64,000 nt of DNA from Treponemataceae bacterium (GTDB taxonomy: Bacteria > Spirochaetota > Spirochaetia > Treponematales > Treponemataceae), in assembly GCA_024680915.1 (NCBI GenBank), contig JAILBN010000097.1, forward strand, positions 1-64,000. The letters run 5' to 3'. Below the pieces are notes generated by a model, which worked only from the letters and a program-made list of their open reading frames with translations, was not told the DNA's origin and ran no database searches. Of the stretch, positions 25,521 through 33,008 are shown piece by piece; positions within the stretch are counted from its first letter, which is position 1, and each line of letters begins with the position of its first letter. Position numbers and translations under genes: made by a program.

Positions 25521-26348
25521 CTACATGTAGCTTTTGAATATTTCCAGACTACGCGGCATATCTTGGACTCCTTCGAATACAAGAAGTGCTTCCGGTACCT
25601 GTTTTTTTATTTTAGGCAGCATTTTTTCCCAGCCCATTATTCCATCTGCAATACCGGTCTCTTTCAGGCTTCCGTCGTCGCAGACCTTGAAATCTTTTAT
25701 GTGGAAGACTGCTATTTTGTCACCGAAACGGTCAAGGCATTCATCAAGTATGTCGAAGCGGCTCTGGTAGTTCTTTTCGTAGAGATAGTTGAAGATATCC
25801 ACTGTTACACGGATGTGTCCGTTATCCAGGGCTTTTACTATGCGTTCCATCTGGGCCGGACAGTATATGCAGTGTCCCCAGGCTCCTTCTATGGTAAGGT
25901 AAGAGCCGCTTTCCAAGGCTACGTCGGCTAGTGGCCGGAATACGGAGCAAACCTCCTCAAAAGCCTCTTCCGTCTGGTTCTTTGGGTTATAAGTCCAGGG
26001 ATCATCGTTGTAGCTTCCTGTCTCACTGGCTACGTATTTTGCGCCGAAAAGGGAGGCTTTTCTTAGGTGGTCGGCGAATTTGGCCACGCTTTTTCTGACA
26101 TAGTCCTTGTTGGAGTGGACTGGATTGAAATATGCGCCGAGAAGGGGAATCTCAACACTGTGGGAGTTGAAGCCTTCTTTTATGGAACGGCATATATCGG
26201 GAGTAAGAGTGTCTGGCTCTCCGTCCTGCCCTTTTATAGCTTTGGCTATTGCCAGCTGAACCCCTTGGAAACCCATAGCATTGATTTTGGCACCCAGGTC
26301 ATCGGCTGTGGAAAATCCTACATCATGAGGTCTAATACATAATTTCAT
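25521..26348 (-). CDS. Sugar phosphate isomerase/epimerase-like TIM barrel
   Basis: A 275-residue xylose-isomerase-like TIM-barrel protein. The start MKLCIRPHDVGF (26348) is preferred because a TTGTCA-17-TACATT promoter ends seven bases before it; the track start is a TTG that belongs to the -35 box. Likely metal ligands are in YLTIEGAWGHC, VTVDIFNYL, AVFHIKDFK and LVFEGVQD, the order usual for AP_endonuc_2-fold isomerases (Glu, Asp, His, Glu). Substrate unknown. feoAB follows closely on the same strand, but nothing links the two functions. Confidence 0.8.
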   Translation of the reverse strand: MKLCIRPHDVGFSTADDLGAKINAMGFQGVQLAIAKAIKGQDGEPDTLTPDICRSIKEGFNSHSVEIPLLGAYFNPVHSNKDYVRKSVAKFADHLRKASLFGAKYVASETGSYNDDPWTYNPKNQTEEAFEEVCSVFRPLADVALESGSYLTIEGAWGHCIYCPAQMERIVKALDNGHIRVTVDIFNYLYEKNYQSRFDILDECLDRFGDKIAVFHIKDFKVCDDGSLKETGIADGIMGWEKMLPKIKKQVPEALLVFEGVQDMPRSLEIFKSYM

Positions 26349-26355
26349 AGTTAAT

Positions 26356-26384
26356 AATGTACTTGTTATATCGATTTCTGACAA
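26356..26384 (-). promoter_or_regulatory. Promoter of isomerase gene, leaderless-type
   Basis: Minus strand TTGTCA, 17 bp, TACATT, seven bases, ATG at 26348. No Shine-Dalgarno. Confidence 0.55.
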
Positions 26385-26397
26385 TATGTGCAGCCGC

Positions 26398-26485
26398 AGT
26401 CAGCGGGACCGGAGCAGCCCGTAGCGGAGCATCTTTCCGACACGGAACTTGTGCCTTTCAGTCAGCGGGGCCGGAGCAGCCCGTA
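26398..26485. repeat. Two 26-bp GC-rich direct repeats, 62 bp apart
   Basis: AGTCAGCGGG(A/G)CCGGAGCAGCCCGTA occurs at 26398-26423 and 26460-26485 with one mismatch. The copies lie between the isomerase promoter and the stop of the hybrid kinase gene. Confidence 0.8.
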
Positions 26486-26494
26486 TCGATCTGC

Positions 26495-27643
26495 TTAATT
26501 CCTGACGATACTGGCTGCCAAGGTCGTATAAAGCATGTCCGGGTCTATAGGCTTGTTTATGTGTCCGTTCATTCCTGCCTCGAACGACTTCTGCCTGTCT
26601 GAGTCCATCACGTTTGCGGTCATAGCTATGATTGGTATCTCAAGGGCATCCGGACTGAAGGAGCCTTCGCCTCCCAGGGCTCGTATCCTGCGGCAAGCCT
26701 CAAGTCCGTCAAGGCCAGGCATACGGATGTCAAGCAGTATGGCATCGTAATGGTGGGGTTCTGAGGCTGCGAACAAAGCGACTGCATCTTCTCCTGTGGT
26801 CGTAACCTCTACAGTACAACCAAAGGATTCGAGCAGATGCTTCACGATATTGCAGTTTATATTGTTATCGTCAGCGATAAGGATAGTAGTTCCTTTAAGC
26901 TCTTCTTTTCCGTTGATGGGCTTTGTCTCTTCAGAGTCAGGAACCGGTACCTTTATCTCGAACCAGAATGTGCTTCCTGAGCCTTCCACGCTCCTGACGT
27001 TTATTTTGCTGTCCATAAGGCGGATTATGTGGTCAGAGACATACAAGCCCATACCTGTACCGTATACAGCCTTTTCATCGGTTTCTGTCACGCTGGTGAA
27101 GAGCTTGAAAATATCTTTGAACTTTTCTTCTGGGATTCCTATTCCTGAATCAGAAATAGTGAAGCGGAGGGTATGGATTCCTCCCTGGAATGTCCCCAGA
27201 TCCTCCGCGATGAAGTCAATACGTCCATCTTTTTTGTTGAAGCGGACTGCATTTGAAAGAAGATTGCTCAGAACCTGGGCAAAGCGGAATTTATCAAGGG
27301 AGACGAATTCAGGAAAAGGTTCAGGAATCGTCGCCTGAAAGGTCAGGTTGTCGTTTTCTGCCGCAGTTTTGTATGTGGCACAAAGCTCATCCAGCAATTT
27401 TTTGATAGAGAAAATAGATGGATTCAAAGATATACTTTTTGTATCTAATTCTCCCGCGTCAATTATGTTATTTACAAGGTCCAATATGAAAGAAGAAGCA
27501 AGGTTTATTTGGTTTGATATTTTTTTTACAGTTTCTTCGTTTCCAACGTTCTCCATTATAAGACGATTTAATCCAATTATCGAGTTGAGGGGTGTCCTTA
27601 TCTCATGGCTCAGTCTGGAGAGAATGTCGTAATTCTGATTCAT
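26495..27643 (-). CDS. Soluble hybrid histidine kinase-response regulator
   Basis: A 382-residue hybrid kinase without sensor or membrane segment. HisKA with the phospho-acceptor His in [17 protein letters not shown] starts almost at the N-terminus; HATPase boxes are [13 protein letters not shown] (N), [11 protein letters not shown] (G1) and [13 protein letters not shown] (G2). The C-terminal receiver (about 255-378) has the acidic pair ILIADDNN, phospho-acceptor in [12 protein letters not shown] and Lys in HINKPID, all intact. The start at 27643 follows a TTGTCG-17-TATACT promoter by seven bases; the track's TTG start is the -35 box. Input must come from a partner protein. It could act on the HD-GYP or other c-di-GMP proteins here, but that is speculation. 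Confidence 0.9.
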   Translation of the reverse strand: MNQNYDILSRLSHEIRTPLNSIIGLNRLIMENVGNEETVKKISNQINLASSFILDLVNNIIDAGELDTKSISLNPSIFSIKKLLDELCATYKTAAENDNLTFQATIPEPFPEFVSLDKFRFAQVLSNLLSNAVRFNKKDGRIDFIAEDLGTFQGGIHTLRFTISDSGIGIPEEKFKDIFKLFTSVTETDEKAVYGTGMGLYVSDHIIRLMDSKINVRSVEGSGSTFWFEIKVPVPDSEETKPINGKEELKGTTILIADDNNINCNIVKHLLESFGCTVEVTTTGEDAVALFAASEPHHYDAILLDIRMPGLDGLEACRRIRALGGEGSFSPDALEIPIIAMTANVMDSDRQKSFEAGMNGHINKPIDPDMLYTTLAASIVRN

Positions 27644-27650
27644 AGTGTTC

Positions 27651-27679
27651 AGTATATCAGTAATAATTAGTTTCGACAA
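27651..27679 (-). promoter_or_regulatory. Promoter of hybrid kinase gene, leaderless-type
   Basis: Minus strand TTGTCG, 17 bp, TATACT, seven bases, ATG at 27643. Confidence 0.6.
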
Positions 27680-27820
27680 ATAAAAAAAATACTATATACG
27701 GGATTTTTTTCATATAACAAAAGGATTTAGATAAAATGGAGATAATGTTTTCGGTTAGCTTATGGTAACATATCGGGAGCAGAATAAAATGAATTCTGCG
27801 AATATGATTGAAGCAGACTT

Positions 27821-27853
27821 ACTATTGCCTGCGTTTTTTTTGCAGGCAATAGT
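27821..27853. repeat. Perfect 12-bp inverted repeat with T8 loop
   Basis: ACTATTGCCTGC and GCAGGCAATAGT flank a GTTTTTTTT loop. No T run follows the stem on either strand, so it is not a standard terminator. It lies just past the stop of the Gld-like operon. Confidence 0.85.
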
Positions 27854-27870
27854 AGTGTCATAAGGTGATT

Positions 27871-28761
27871 TTATTCTGTTGCAATAAAATCGGTGGCGGT
27901 TTTGATGAAATTAATTGCAGAATAAGAAGATAAGTAGAATGTATATGGGCTTTCGGAACAAGTGGCCAGATATTTCGATTCATCCTCTGTCTTGAAAACA
28001 TGGATATCTATGGTTTTCCCATCTACCGAAAGCTTTACGCTTCCAGCCTCTTCTTCTGGAAGGACCGTTGATTCCGGAGCCCAGCTTTGAGCTTTCAGCG
28101 TGGATATGTTAGATATCCATGTGGAGACCTTCGAGCTGTCGCCACCCAGCCAGCTGTTATCCTCTGTGTTCCTGAAGAGGGATACAGGCTGGTTTCCGGG
28201 AGTCTCGGCCGTTGCCGCCGTCACCTTGGTGGTATCTATGGTGTAGACATTCTTGCTTCTTATATCGTCTTCTGTCTTGGCGAAGTCGCTGGTTATAGCC
28301 CCTGAAGAAAGATAGATATCTTTGCCACCGTCCAGAGTTATATAGGTCTGCTGGGTGGTGGGCGAAGTTTTTCCTACCTGGACGGTACGGAGCAGCTTGT
28401 CTTCTTTGTAGAGGCAGACGGTGACGGCGGCAGTCTCATCAAGACCGTAGCGGGCTTTGTCCGACTGTGATGACGACACTGTCTCCAGTATCTTCAGTGA
28501 TGCTACGTCATTTACAAGATTATTGGCGGTGGATTCGTCCACTGGGTATTTCTTGTCTCCCGTGAACCAGTTCTCACCTTCCTTGAAGACTTTTATTTCC
28601 TTGCCGTCTCCTTTTGTTATGGTTAAGGAATCGGCTTCTTCCGTCAAGGTAAGATATCTGACGGTAGTTCTGTTTCCTGTGGCTGTCTGTAGTATAAAAA
28701 TGAAGAGCAGTACAGGTATAAGGGCAAGCAGTATTATCTTACGGACTTTAATCATGTTCAT
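27871..28761 (-). CDS. DUF4340 protein of Gld-like ABC cassette
   Basis: A 296-residue protein with one N-terminal membrane helix (IILLALIPVLLFIFILQTA) and an extracytoplasmic beta-rich domain with DUF4340 features: repeated strands such as YLTLTEEADSLTITKGDGKEIKVFKEGENWF, YPVDESTANNLVNDVASLKILETV and ARYGLDETAAVTVCL. DUF4340 genes commonly follow a GldG-type gene. The start overlaps the stop of the upstream GldG-like gene (ATGA). It is last of four genes. Function unknown; presumably an accessory to the exporter. Confidence 0.85.
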   Translation of the reverse strand: MNMIKVRKIILLALIPVLLFIFILQTATGNRTTVRYLTLTEEADSLTITKGDGKEIKVFKEGENWFTGDKKYPVDESTANNLVNDVASLKILETVSSSQSDKARYGLDETAAVTVCLYKEDKLLRTVQVGKTSPTTQQTYITLDGGKDIYLSSGAITSDFAKTEDDIRSKNVYTIDTTKVTAATAETPGNQPVSLFRNTEDNSWLGGDSSKVSTWISNISTLKAQSWAPESTVLPEEEAGSVKLSVDGKTIDIHVFKTEDESKYLATCSESPYTFYLSSYSAINFIKTATDFIATE

Positions 28762-30911
28762 CAGTCTGCATCTCCTTCTTTGTTTTCTTTCCCTGAGGCT
28801 TTTTTCATGTTCTTTTCTGCTATACGGATGTTGTCGTCATCCCGAGTGTCATCCGCATTGTATGTCAGCCTTATTTGTCTCCGTCTGGCGACGCGCAGCC
28901 TCCATATAAGGACAGAAATAAGTACTATTATTACTGCTAGACCATACTGATTGAAAATCTGCATGAAGGTGACAAGAGGTCCTTTCACGCTTGTCAGAGT
29001 ACGTGATGAGACTCCCTTCGACCGCATAGGACACAGTTCCTCGGCTCCGTTCATATAGTCTGTCACGTTCCTCATGAATATTGCTATAGGCTGGGTCGGG
29101 TCGCTGATAAGCTGTGGTGTCGTCAGATATGATGAAGCACATACGAAAATCTTCCCGGCTTGTATGCTTGAAGAGAGGTGGTTGGATGTGGAAAGTGCGT
29201 CTGCTCCTTCTGCGGTAGTTTCACCGGAGTCCTGGGAGGATTCCTCTTCGCTTTCTGTCTTTTCCGGCGCGGCATCGAAGGCACTTTCAAAAGAACCTTC
29301 AAGTATCACTGCCAGAGGTGTCTTTGCCATTTCAGATTCATCAGGCGGATTGATGTAGCTTGGATTGAGTACATAGATATCAGAGGATGTCCATGCCTTT
29401 TCTGATGTGTGGGCAAGAACAGTGGAGGTAAAGTCATCGCTGTTCTCTCTTGTCACTGTTATAGGACCGTTCTGCAGGAAGAGCAGGTTGCCCAGGTTCT
29501 TCGTAGCCGGATGCGTCTTGTCCACACCAGTGTCTCTGACAAGGGGAACCCAGTACATGGGAAGCTTCTCTGAGTCCGTGTAATAGTCGTAGCATTGCAT
29601 GTCAAACACATAGGCTTTGTCAAGGTTTACCCCGTATTTTTCCAGCAGGCCTTCGAGTCCTGTATCTATGGGCGTGTACTGAGGCATGGACATGAAGTAA
29701 TTGTTATCCGCCTCTACTACTTCATAAGGGTCAAGGAAGAACATGATGTTTCCGCCCTTCATCAGGAACTGGTCGATCTGGTAAAGCTCCTCCTCCGTGT
29801 ATGCCGTTTTAGGCCCGTTGATTATTATGGTGGAGATTCCTGCCGGAATTGATTCCTCGGAGAGCTCTATGGTTCTGAGGGAGTAGGTGTCCTCTGTAAG
29901 GGACTGGAAGGTGGCCGCCGTCTCATAGTCGTTACCGGCCAGATCGCGTTCTCCGTGGCCTGTCAGATAGCCTATCTCAAGGGATTTGGTTATAAGGCTC
30001 TTAAGATTGTCGGTTATGTTCTCCTCCAAGCTGTCCAGACCTATCATGGAGTAGCCGAAAAGGCTCTGTCCCATCTGAAGGGGGATCTGTCTGAAGGAGC
30101 TGCCGTTCTCCAGGACAAGTCCTATGACTCCGTGCTTTTGTGAGCCGTTTTTCTCAGTCCACGCTATGGACTGGATTCCGTATTTTTTTACCAGGGAAGA
30201 CATCTCTTCCTCTGCTGGTTCTACACGGCGGAAGGATATTTTATCCTGATTTTTGCTGTTTACGGCTGAGTATGCGTTCATCACGCTCTGCTCAATGCTG
30301 TCGAATCCGTTGATGTTGAACTTGTTCAGGGCCGGGGTTATATAAAGTGTCAGCTCTACTGGATCCTTCAGGCTTGAGATGATGTCGGCTGTGGTTATCA
30401 TGCTTGATATGGCTGTGGTTATCTTGTATTCCAAGCCGTCGGTGTATGTGATTCCGTCTATTATCTCTATGCTGTCTCCATAGATGAAGGCCGCGCCCAT
30501 ATAAGCTGCTTTGAAGCCTATCTCATTGTCGTTTACTTCTTGAATCTGTACTTGGTTTATTCCATATTCCCTGGCCAGAGACTGGTTTTCTGGATTCTCC
30601 ATGTCAAAGAATTCACAGCTGAAGTATTTGTTGGAAGCTCCCTTGTATTCCGTAAGAAGGTCTTTCAGGTATTGCTCCACAGTATTGTATGGGGCGTTAA
30701 GGTTTGAGGTGAAGAATATTTTTGCCGCCAGGGGCTTGTCCAGTGTGCTGACTGTCCTCCGGCTGACTTCAGAAAGGGAGTAGGATTTCGTTTCTGTAAG
30801 GTCTATTCTGAAGAATGCGTTCTGTCCCACCAGGTTGAGAAGTATTATAACGATGACAAAAAGGAAAAAATCGCTTTTGGGGCTCTTAAGCCATTTTATG
30901 AAGTTTTTCAT
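28761..30911 (-). CDS. GldG-like ABC transport auxiliary protein
   Basis: A 716-residue membrane-anchored protein. An N-terminal helix (FFLFVIVIILLNLVGQNAFF) is followed by LTETKSYSLSEVSRRTVSTLDKPLAAKIFFTSNL, the entry segment typical of the GldG/ABC_transp_aux family, a large extracytoplasmic region with an IIINGPKTAYTEEELYQIDQFLMKGGNIMFFLDP core, and a C-terminal membrane helix (YGLAVIIVLISVLIWRL). An acidic Ser/Glu linker occurs near residue 560. In Bacteroidetes GldG works with GldA and GldF in gliding; in non-gliding bacteria the same cassette has no established role. Start and stop overlap both neighbours. Confidence 0.88.
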   Translation of the reverse strand: MKNFIKWLKSPKSDFFLFVIVIILLNLVGQNAFFRIDLTETKSYSLSEVSRRTVSTLDKPLAAKIFFTSNLNAPYNTVEQYLKDLLTEYKGASNKYFSCEFFDMENPENQSLAREYGINQVQIQEVNDNEIGFKAAYMGAAFIYGDSIEIIDGITYTDGLEYKITTAISSMITTADIISSLKDPVELTLYITPALNKFNINGFDSIEQSVMNAYSAVNSKNQDKISFRRVEPAEEEMSSLVKKYGIQSIAWTEKNGSQKHGVIGLVLENGSSFRQIPLQMGQSLFGYSMIGLDSLEENITDNLKSLITKSLEIGYLTGHGERDLAGNDYETAATFQSLTEDTYSLRTIELSEESIPAGISTIIINGPKTAYTEEELYQIDQFLMKGGNIMFFLDPYEVVEADNNYFMSMPQYTPIDTGLEGLLEKYGVNLDKAYVFDMQCYDYYTDSEKLPMYWVPLVRDTGVDKTHPATKNLGNLLFLQNGPITVTRENSDDFTSTVLAHTSEKAWTSSDIYVLNPSYINPPDESEMAKTPLAVILEGSFESAFDAAPEKTESEEESSQDSGETTAEGADALSTSNHLSSSIQAGKIFVCASSYLTTPQLISDPTQPIAIFMRNVTDYMNGAEELCPMRSKGVSSRTLTSVKGPLVTFMQIFNQYGLAVIIVLISVLIWRLRVARRRQIRLTYNADDTRDDDNIRIAEKNMKKASGKENKEGDAD

Positions 30912-31630
30912 TACGCAGCCCTCCTTCCTTCTTCAGTTTTTATCGTCAGACCGAGGAAGATTACTGTTATCGAGATAAAATAGAGTAAATCACGGCTGTC
31001 TATGATACCTTTGGAGATTGACTCGAAGTGTGTGTTAGCCGAGAAGAAAGACAGGAAGTTCGTTATTCCTGCGGGAAGGAAGATAAGAAAGCTGTCTATT
31101 ATCGAAAGGATTATGCAGATAGCGAATCCAATAAAGAAAGCTACTATCTGGTTCTTGCTGGATGCCGAAGCGAATAGTCCTATGGCTGAATAAGCTGCTG
31201 CCAGGAAGAGGGCTCCCAGGTAGCCGCCGATTATGGGGCCTGCATCGGGATTACCGAACATTTTTGCGGTCAAGGCGTAAGAAAGCGTAGGAAGAAGCAT
31301 CACCGCGCAAGAAATGAAGGCTGCAAGGTACTTGCCGGCTACGGCCTGGGCTGATGAGACGGGAAGAGTCATCAGTGTCTCCAGACTGCCTGACCGGCTT
31401 TCTTCCGCAAAAAGCCTCATGGTTATTGCAGGTATAAAGAAAGCGAAGAGTATGGGGAGCAGGGAGAAAAAATTACGCAGACTCGCAACCTGCTGGATAA
31501 AGAAGGTGCTGAAAAAAAACAGCCCTGTGCTGATCAGAAAAAGGCCTGTTACCAGCCATGACATGAAGGAGCTGAACCATGTGAAGAGCTCCCTTTTCAA
31601 TATGATTGTTGTTGCCGTATGTTTTTTCAT
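30911..31630 (-). CDS. GldF-like ABC-2 permease
   Basis: A 239-residue permease with six hydrophobic segments. The start MKKHTATTII (31630) overlaps the ATPase stop as ATGA, so the 28 extra residues of the track ORF are discarded. FAEESRSGSLETLMTLPVSSAQAVAGKYLA is the conserved cytoplasmic loop of ABC-2 permeases of the GldF/YhaP group that contacts the ATPase. It pairs with the ATPase upstream and the GldG-like protein downstream (TAATG overlap). Confidence 0.88.
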   Translation of the reverse strand: MKKHTATTIILKRELFTWFSSFMSWLVTGLFLISTGLFFFSTFFIQQVASLRNFFSLLPILFAFFIPAITMRLFAEESRSGSLETLMTLPVSSAQAVAGKYLAAFISCAVMLLPTLSYALTAKMFGNPDAGPIIGGYLGALFLAAAYSAIGLFASASSKNQIVAFFIGFAICIILSIIDSFLIFLPAGITNFLSFFSANTHFESISKGIIDSRDLLYFISITVIFLGLTIKTEEGRRAA

Positions 31631-32592
31631 GCTGCGTCTCCTGTGTCCGTCGTGAGGGAGCGGAATACATCCTCGAGGCTGTTTGTCTCGAGCTTTATCG
31701 TGTAAAGCTTCCATCCGGCTTTTATTATTTCGTTGGCTATCACTGGACGGATTTCTTCTTCTCCAGTGACTGCGACCGCAGCGGCTCCGCTTTTCTCCTC
31801 ATTTTTAAGCAGCTCCGCACAGGTGGCCGGCGTGACTGTGATGTTCTTCTTCCCTGAGAAAAGCTCCGTGAGCTTTGCTGCCAGCTCCTGGGAAGAGCAG
31901 CCTCCTGCGGTGATGTTTATCACAGCTGAGTTCCCGTATCTTGTGCGAAGCTCAGAGGTGGGGCTGTCTGCCACTATCTTACCCTTTGAAATGATTATTA
32001 TACGGTCGCAGAGCATCTCCACTTCTCCCAGGATATGGGTGGATATGATTACAGTCCTGGTCCGGCCTATTTCTTTTATAAGATGGCGGACATCGCTGAT
32101 CTGATTAGGGTCAAGTCCGCTGGTGGGCTCATCAAGAATCAGTATCTCCGGGTCGTTCATTAGGGCATGGGCAAGTCCTACCCTCTGTCTGTAACCCCTT
32201 GAAAGTTCCCCTATGTTTTTGTGCATAACCTCTTTAAGTCCGCATACATCGCAAAGGTAGGGAACCTTTTCCTCAGGATCCACCTGCTGCATTTCGGCAA
32301 CGTACTTCAAGTAGTCTCGGACGATCATATCGCTGTAAAGCGGGGCGGATTCCGGCATATAACCTATTTTTCGTTTCGCTTCCACAGGATTTTCAGAGAT
32401 ATCCTTGCCATCGATGGAGATTTTTCCAGATGTTTGGGTAAGGAAGCCTGTGATCATTCTCATTGTCGTTGTCTTTCCTGCACCGTTTGGTCCCAGAAGA
32501 CCTACGATTTCACCCGTCTTTATGGAGAATTGTATGTCATCCACAGCACGGAATGAACCGAAATAACGGGAAAGATGCTCTACTTCAATCAT
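31627..32592 (-). CDS. GldA-like ABC exporter ATPase
   Basis: ATP-binding protein of a CcmA/GldA-type ABC exporter, 321 residues. Walker A GPNGAGKTT, Q-loop GYMPESAPLY, signature LSRGYRQR (R for G at the third position, a frequent variant in this group), Walker B ILILDEPTSGLDP and switch IISTHIL. The 90-residue C-terminal extension with KLYTIKLETNSLEDVFRSLT is the usual tail of this family. GGAGG lies six bases before the ATG. First gene of a four-gene minus-strand operon with every junction overlapping. Confidence 0.92.
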   Translation of the reverse strand: MIEVEHLSRYFGSFRAVDDIQFSIKTGEIVGLLGPNGAGKTTTMRMITGFLTQTSGKISIDGKDISENPVEAKRKIGYMPESAPLYSDMIVRDYLKYVAEMQQVDPEEKVPYLCDVCGLKEVMHKNIGELSRGYRQRVGLAHALMNDPEILILDEPTSGLDPNQISDVRHLIKEIGRTRTVIISTHILGEVEMLCDRIIIISKGKIVADSPTSELRTRYGNSAVINITAGGCSSQELAAKLTELFSGKKNITVTPATCAELLKNEEKSGAAAVAVTGEEEIRPVIANEIIKAGWKLYTIKLETNSLEDVFRSLTTDTGDAA

Positions 32593-32798
32593 AATTCCTC
32601 CAATTTTTTATTCTGAAAGCACTGAAAACAAATATCAGTATTCTGTGCAATTAATATTACTGAAATATATCAAGCTCGACTATATAAAACTGATCGTCAA
32701 GGGTGTGCCGAAGACCTTTTCCTCGTCTGGAAAAGGTTCGTGAGTCAATAATTCCCTTGATTATACACTTATAACCTTTAAAAAAGCTTAAAAAAACA

Positions 32799-32827
32799 TT
32801 TACAGGTTGAAAATCGAGCTTTATAAT
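32799..32827 (+). promoter_or_regulatory. Upstream promoter of the c-di-GMP signalling gene
   Basis: TTTACA, 17 bp, TATAAT. Transcription from here would make a leader of about 175 bases. Confidence 0.55.
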
Positions 32828-32840
32828 AAAAAAGCTATCG

Positions 32841-32929
32841 ATGAGAAAGGCAGTAAGTGTTTCTTATAGTCCGGATGATGGATTCGCCCGTGGTGAAACC
32901 TATATTTCTGACTTTCATGCCTGCTGATT
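32841..32929 (+). ncRNA. Candidate structured leader RNA
   Basis: Three nested helices: AGGCA (32848) with TGCCT (32918), AAGT (32855) with ACTT (32911), GTTTC (32859) with GAAAC (32895), enclosing CCGGATGATGGATTCGCCCG. It lies just downstream of a good promoter. No known riboswitch class is matched with confidence. Confidence 0.35.
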
Positions 32930-32969
32930 AGATATGATAGTTTTTTTAGAGATTTTTTAAATAAAAAAA

Positions 32970-32997
32970 TTGTATTAGTTATAAAATATGCTATAAT
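32970..32997 (+). promoter_or_regulatory. Proximal promoter of the c-di-GMP signalling gene
   Basis: TTGTAT, 16 bp, TATAAT, 11 bases before the ATG at 33009; predicted leader of four to five bases. Confidence 0.55.
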
Positions 32998-33008
32998 TAC
33001 GGATATAT

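Larger units (their letters stand above)
32593..33008 (+). other. 416-base intergenic region with two promoters and a structured leader
   Basis: Holds a perfect 9-bp hairpin ACCTTTTCC-TCGTCT-GGAAAAGGT (32714-32737) without a T run, then promoter 32799-32827, a folded stretch 32841-32929 and promoter 32970-32997 for the downstream c-di-GMP gene. No convincing gene is seen; a 28-codon ORF at 32841 coincides with the folded segment. Confidence 0.6.

Noticed and set aside
32841-32929. 28-codon ORF MRKAVSVSYSPDDGFARG...
   Set aside because: No ribosome site; the same bases fold into nested helices, which explains them better as RNA structure.
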